Of a stretch of 16,749 nucleotides of DNA, positions 13,987-16,749 are shown in pieces (positions within the stretch are counted from its first letter, which is position 1; the number at the start of each line of letters is the position of its first letter). Origin of the DNA: Treponema sp. (GTDB lineage: Bacteria; Spirochaetota; Spirochaetia; Treponematales; Treponemataceae); contig JALNVF010000069.1 of the NCBI GenBank assembly GCA_023231445.1, positions 1 to 16,749 on the forward strand, given 5' to 3'. The notes beneath the pieces are model-generated. The model saw only the letters and a program-made list of their open reading frames with translations. It was not told the DNA's origin and searched no databases. The position numbers and the translations under genes are program-made.

Positions 13987-15171
13987 ATGATTTATTATTT
14001 TTCAGGAACTGGTAATTCTCAGTATGTAGCGGAAAAAATAGCAGAATATACGAAAGACACAGCTGTTTTTATGCCACAGGCATTCGACCGGATGCAATCG
14101 GATATCAGCGTTGAAGAAGGAGAAACGGTCGGTGTTGTATTTCCCGTATATGCATGGGCTCCTCCTGCATTTGTCATGGATTTCCTGTCACATATTCATG
14201 TAAATAAAAAAGCGTTTACATATGCAGTCTGTACGTGCGGCGACGAGGCCGGAAAAACGATGGATGCACTGCACCATGTTTTCGCTTTTAAAAGTGCATA
14301 TTCAATTACAATGCCGAACACATACATACCGATGTATAATACTGATGAGCCTGAACTTGAGCGTGAAAAGATAAATATCGCAGCGCAGCGCCTGCCGAAA
14401 ATTGCCGCAGAAATTTCTGCTCACCGTGAAATTTTTGATGTTTTCGAAGGTCCTGAGGCATCGTTCAAGACTTTTATAATCAATCCCTTGTTTTCTTTGT
14501 TTGCAATGCGTACTTCGAAATTTTCTGCTGACAGTACCTGCATTGGATGCGGAGAATGTGTGAAAAACTGTCCGTTTCACGTTATTAAGCTTACCAGCGG
14601 AAAACCTGTCTGGCAGGAGGAAAAATGTTCAATGTGCATGAGTTGTATAATGCGCTGCCCGAAACGTGCAATCCAGTACGGAATCGGCACCAAAAAACGC
14701 GGCCGGTATGTATTTCCAGTTTTTAAGAAAAATCAGCAGGTTATCCTGCCTGATGCAGAACCGGAAAAAATACAGAATATACCGACAGTTTTATCCGGTT
14801 CATCAATCGAAATTATACGCTCTTCTGAAATCAGAACAGTAATGAATCCCGTTGTAACGGTTCGTAAACTTTACTACAGTGGTAATTCAGAAAGTGATTG
14901 TATTGCGGTTACGGAAACACACGTAAAACAGGGGGGTGTTGAGCCACGCTGTGCACATGTTTCAGCAGAGTTAATTTTATATGCACTTAAAGGATGTGCT
15001 AAGCTGCTTTTTACCGGTAATTTGGAACGGTCTTTTTCTGCAGGAGATGTTGTTCACTTTACCGAAAATGCAGTCTACGGTCTGGAAAATACGGACAACG
15101 ACGAATTTATTTATCTTTCAGTCAGCTGTCCATCTGTAAAATCAGACAATACAGAACCCCGCATAGTCTGA
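13987..15171 (+). CDS. EFR1-type flavodoxin/2[4Fe-4S] ferredoxin protein with C-terminal cupin-like domain
   Basis: The 394-residue protein starts MIYYFSGTGNSQYVAEKIAE. SGTGNS (6-11) is a flavin-phosphate loop opening a flavodoxin-like domain (about 1-150). Two ferredoxin motifs follow: C185-x2-C188-x2-C191-x3-C195 and C214-x2-C217-x2-C220-x3-C224, each ligating a [4Fe-4S] cluster. This matches EFR1-family electron carriers of anaerobes, usually about 260 residues. Beyond the usual end, residues about 285-382 look like one cupin barrel: GGVEPRCAHVSAELILYALK (316-335) resembles motif 1 with His324 and Glu328, and AGDVVHF (352-358) motif 2, but the usual second-motif histidine is Tyr364. ATG 13987 has GAGG (13977-13980) as ribosome binding site, overlapping the previous stop. 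A GTG at 13975 is in frame but less family-like. The electron partner is unknown. Confidence 0.82.
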   Translation: MIYYFSGTGNSQYVAEKIAEYTKDTAVFMPQAFDRMQSDISVEEGETVGVVFPVYAWAPPAFVMDFLSHIHVNKKAFTYAVCTCGDEAGKTMDALHHVFAFKSAYSITMPNTYIPMYNTDEPELEREKINIAAQRLPKIAAEISAHREIFDVFEGPEASFKTFIINPLFSLFAMRTSKFSADSTCIGCGECVKNCPFHVIKLTSGKPVWQEEKCSMCMSCIMRCPKRAIQYGIGTKKRGRYVFPVFKKNQQVILPDAEPEKIQNIPTVLSGSSIEIIRSSEIRTVMNPVVTVRKLYYSGNSESDCIAVTETHVKQGGVEPRCAHVSAELILYALKGCAKLLFTGNLERSFSAGDVVHFTENAVYGLENTDNDEFIYLSVSCPSVKSDNTEPRIV

Positions 15172-15173
15172 AG

Positions 15174-15189
15174 AAATAACCGCTTATTT
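15174..15189. terminator. Small AT hairpin between convergent genes
   Basis: AAATAA (15174-15179) and TTATTT (15184-15189) form a six-pair stem around CCGC in the 12-base gap between the two convergent stop codons, overlapping the end of the - strand gene. It is symmetrical and could act weakly in both directions, but an all-A/T stem of this size is poor evidence. Confidence 0.2.
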
Positions 15190-16725
15190 TAAGGTTGTCA
15201 TGCATGTCTGCATAAGAGTAATGAAAAGATAAATTTTCTTGTAGACTTCAATGCCAAGATCCTTCGGCGGATGATCCGCATAATGTTCTATTTCTTTCCA
15301 GTTGATTATCATTTCAGGAGATTTTTTTGTCTCGTCTTCAAGAAGTGATTTGATTGTTTTTCCAACAGTAATCAAATTGCGGGTACTGTCGATTATAAAT
15401 GTTTTTGCCTGTTCGTTTGCATCAGTAACAAGTCTGTTTATAACTCCGGCAGAATCCGCATCATGCTGGATACGGGGAAGAAGTGTCTTTATTTTTATAC
15501 CGACGACTCCGTCGTCTGCAATATTCTGGTCGAAGGTCGAAATTGCATCTGAGGCCGAAAGCAGATCATTGTATGCGTTTGACATAGGAGACGATAGTTG
15601 AGAGGACGTCCATTTTCCCCGGATAAGAATCAGTTCACTGTATTCGCGTATATTCTTTTTTACAAATTCAAGAAGAAACCCTTTCAGATAATTTAACGGT
15701 TCATAGTAAAGATACCCGCGCAACCGTTTTTTCTCAAGATTTGCACTGCTTTGTTCAGTATAATTTTTAAGATAAAGAACGACCGTTGTACTGAACAGTT
15801 TTGTAAGAAGATCGGTTACTTTGCTGTTTTTCTCAGCAGACTCAAGCTTATGCAGTGCAGCAGCCGCCTCAAGCTTAAATTTATCAAGGAATGGTTCTAC
15901 GATATTTTCCGGTGCATCTGCTATTACAGGCTTATAATCGGGATTTTCGGTGATAAGCTGAATCATCATTTCAAAGATTTCAGCTTTACGGATAGCCTGA
16001 AGCTTGGCAACGATTTTTTTCCAGACACTGGGAGAAACCGGTTCAACACCTTTCATATCCTTCAGCATTTTCATAAGCGGTGTCCAGTCTGTGTCTTTTG
16101 TTATGTTCCATGAAACCGTAATAAAGTCTTTTAAATCGTCAGCTATATATTCCCCGTTGATTTTATCAAAGCGTGGTGCTGCAGTAAATTGTTTTTCAAC
16201 AAGCGTAGAGTCGAATTTTTTGAGCATGAAGTAGAAGTCATACATGCAGAAATCTTTAAATGCAAGAATATCTTTGTATAACTGTTCTGCCGTATTGATA
16301 CGGTCAGTTCCAAATTCTCCCTCAAAAGCATCAAGGGATTCTTTTACATGCTGTACAAGCTGATTTACCGGAACAGTTTTACTTTTTACAAGAATAGCCT
16401 CTTCTGTCAGCTCTTCTTCTATTTTGCGCTGATTATCTGAAAGCGAGTATTCAATAACAGAACGTTTAAATGCATTTTCGTTCTGCACGTTCTGAAACAT
16501 AACCTGCGCCGGCGTTACAGCTTTATAAATTTCATATATAAGTTTCGCAAAAGCAGGAAGTACTTCATTGTTTCCTGCTTTATAGAAATGGTAATGTGAT
16601 TTAGAAAGATCTTTTGCGATTGCCCTCAGTCTCCGCTTTTTTTCGGCTTCAGGATCTTTTGACCCGAAAATCGAAGCAAAGAGATTCTGAAAGAAACCGC
16701 CGCCTAATGATTCTGTCCTGCCCAT
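15184..16725 (-). CDS. Uncharacterised helical protein, probably DUF5312 (spirochaete-specific)
   Basis: The 513-residue protein has no signal peptide, no clear membrane segment and no catalytic motif I recognise. It is rich in Lys, Glu and Leu and looks almost wholly alpha-helical. An N-terminal GGGFFQNLFASIFG (8-21) precedes a charged helix (about 23-42); later segments such as YLYYEPLNYLKGFLLEFVKK read as conserved helices. From memory it resembles DUF5312, a family of unknown function in Treponema and related spirochaetes; I cannot confirm this without a profile search. ATG 16723-16725 is preceded by GGAG only two bases away, too close for normal use, and by TATAAT at 16739-16734, so the transcript may be nearly leaderless. 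It converges on the EFR1 gene with a 12-base gap. No function is assigned. Confidence 0.8.
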   Translation of the reverse strand: MGRTESLGGGFFQNLFASIFGSKDPEAEKKRRLRAIAKDLSKSHYHFYKAGNNEVLPAFAKLIYEIYKAVTPAQVMFQNVQNENAFKRSVIEYSLSDNQRKIEEELTEEAILVKSKTVPVNQLVQHVKESLDAFEGEFGTDRINTAEQLYKDILAFKDFCMYDFYFMLKKFDSTLVEKQFTAAPRFDKINGEYIADDLKDFITVSWNITKDTDWTPLMKMLKDMKGVEPVSPSVWKKIVAKLQAIRKAEIFEMMIQLITENPDYKPVIADAPENIVEPFLDKFKLEAAAALHKLESAEKNSKVTDLLTKLFSTTVVLYLKNYTEQSSANLEKKRLRGYLYYEPLNYLKGFLLEFVKKNIREYSELILIRGKWTSSQLSSPMSNAYNDLLSASDAISTFDQNIADDGVVGIKIKTLLPRIQHDADSAGVINRLVTDANEQAKTFIIDSTRNLITVGKTIKSLLEDETKKSPEMIINWKEIEHYADHPPKDLGIEVYKKIYLFITLMQTCMTTLK

Positions 16726-16733
16726 AGCTCCAT

Positions 16734-16739
16734 ATTATA
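16734..16739 (-). promoter_or_regulatory. Candidate -10 element close to the 513-residue protein gene
   Basis: A consensus TATAAT on the - strand (16739 down to 16734) would start transcription near 16727, two bases before the ATG. Its -35 would lie beyond the window edge, so it cannot be checked here. Confidence 0.35.
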
Positions 16740-16749
16740 TGATATTCTC

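Noticed and set aside
1..16749. CRISPR arrays, insertion sequences, tRNA or rRNA genes, toxin-antitoxin or defence systems
   Set aside because: No direct-repeat array, transposase motif, terminal inverted repeats, cloverleaf or known defence domain could be seen; codon use and spacing look like ordinary core chromosome.

Overview
The window reads as a chromosomal segment of a host-associated anaerobic spirochaete, most likely Treponema. This rests on the class III (oxygen-sensitive) ribonucleotide reductase, an EFR1-type ferredoxin-flavodoxin protein, and a 513-residue helical protein at the right end that resembles a family I associate with spirochaetes (DUF5312, from memory). Gene density is high, intergenic gaps are short, and I see no mobile element, CRISPR array, tRNA or rRNA.

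Left block (1-4170, + strand): a tight four-gene 5-oxoproline / D-glutamate operon. It holds a DUF4392 glutamate-cyclase-type protein (5' end cut by the window), a fused PxpB-PxpC 5-oxoprolinase subunit, a DUF1445 (YcsI-like) protein and PxpA. DUF4392 and DUF1445 are the two halves of animal mitochondrial D-glutamate cyclase (DGLUCY). The operon therefore encodes both halves of a glutamate-to-5-oxoproline cyclase next to the complete ATP-dependent 5-oxoproline-to-glutamate enzyme.

Second block (4171-9227, + strand): a complete LivJ/K-HMGF-type ABC importer. A 186-base gap precedes the binding-protein gene and can form several competing hairpins. In one of them the arm of a 9-bp hairpin pairs instead with the Shine-Dalgarno sequence. 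A second hairpin and a possible 30-codon leader ORF separate the binding-protein gene from the permease genes. The position suggests import of an amino acid or pyroglutamate-like compound that feeds the first block; this is inference.

Third block (9228-12944): a monocistronic PAS-GGDEF protein with its own strong promoter. Its catalytic residues are degenerate, its c-di-GMP I-site is intact, and its PAS region carries a cysteine cluster. It is followed convergently by nrdD-nrdG on the - strand, behind a promoter carrying two tandem NrdR boxes 31 bp apart.

Right block (13064-16725): a fructosamine-kinase-family gene that may be leaderless, closely followed by an EFR1-type flavodoxin/2[4Fe-4S] protein with an unusual C-terminal cupin-like extension. 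These converge on the putative spirochaete-specific 513-residue protein on the - strand.
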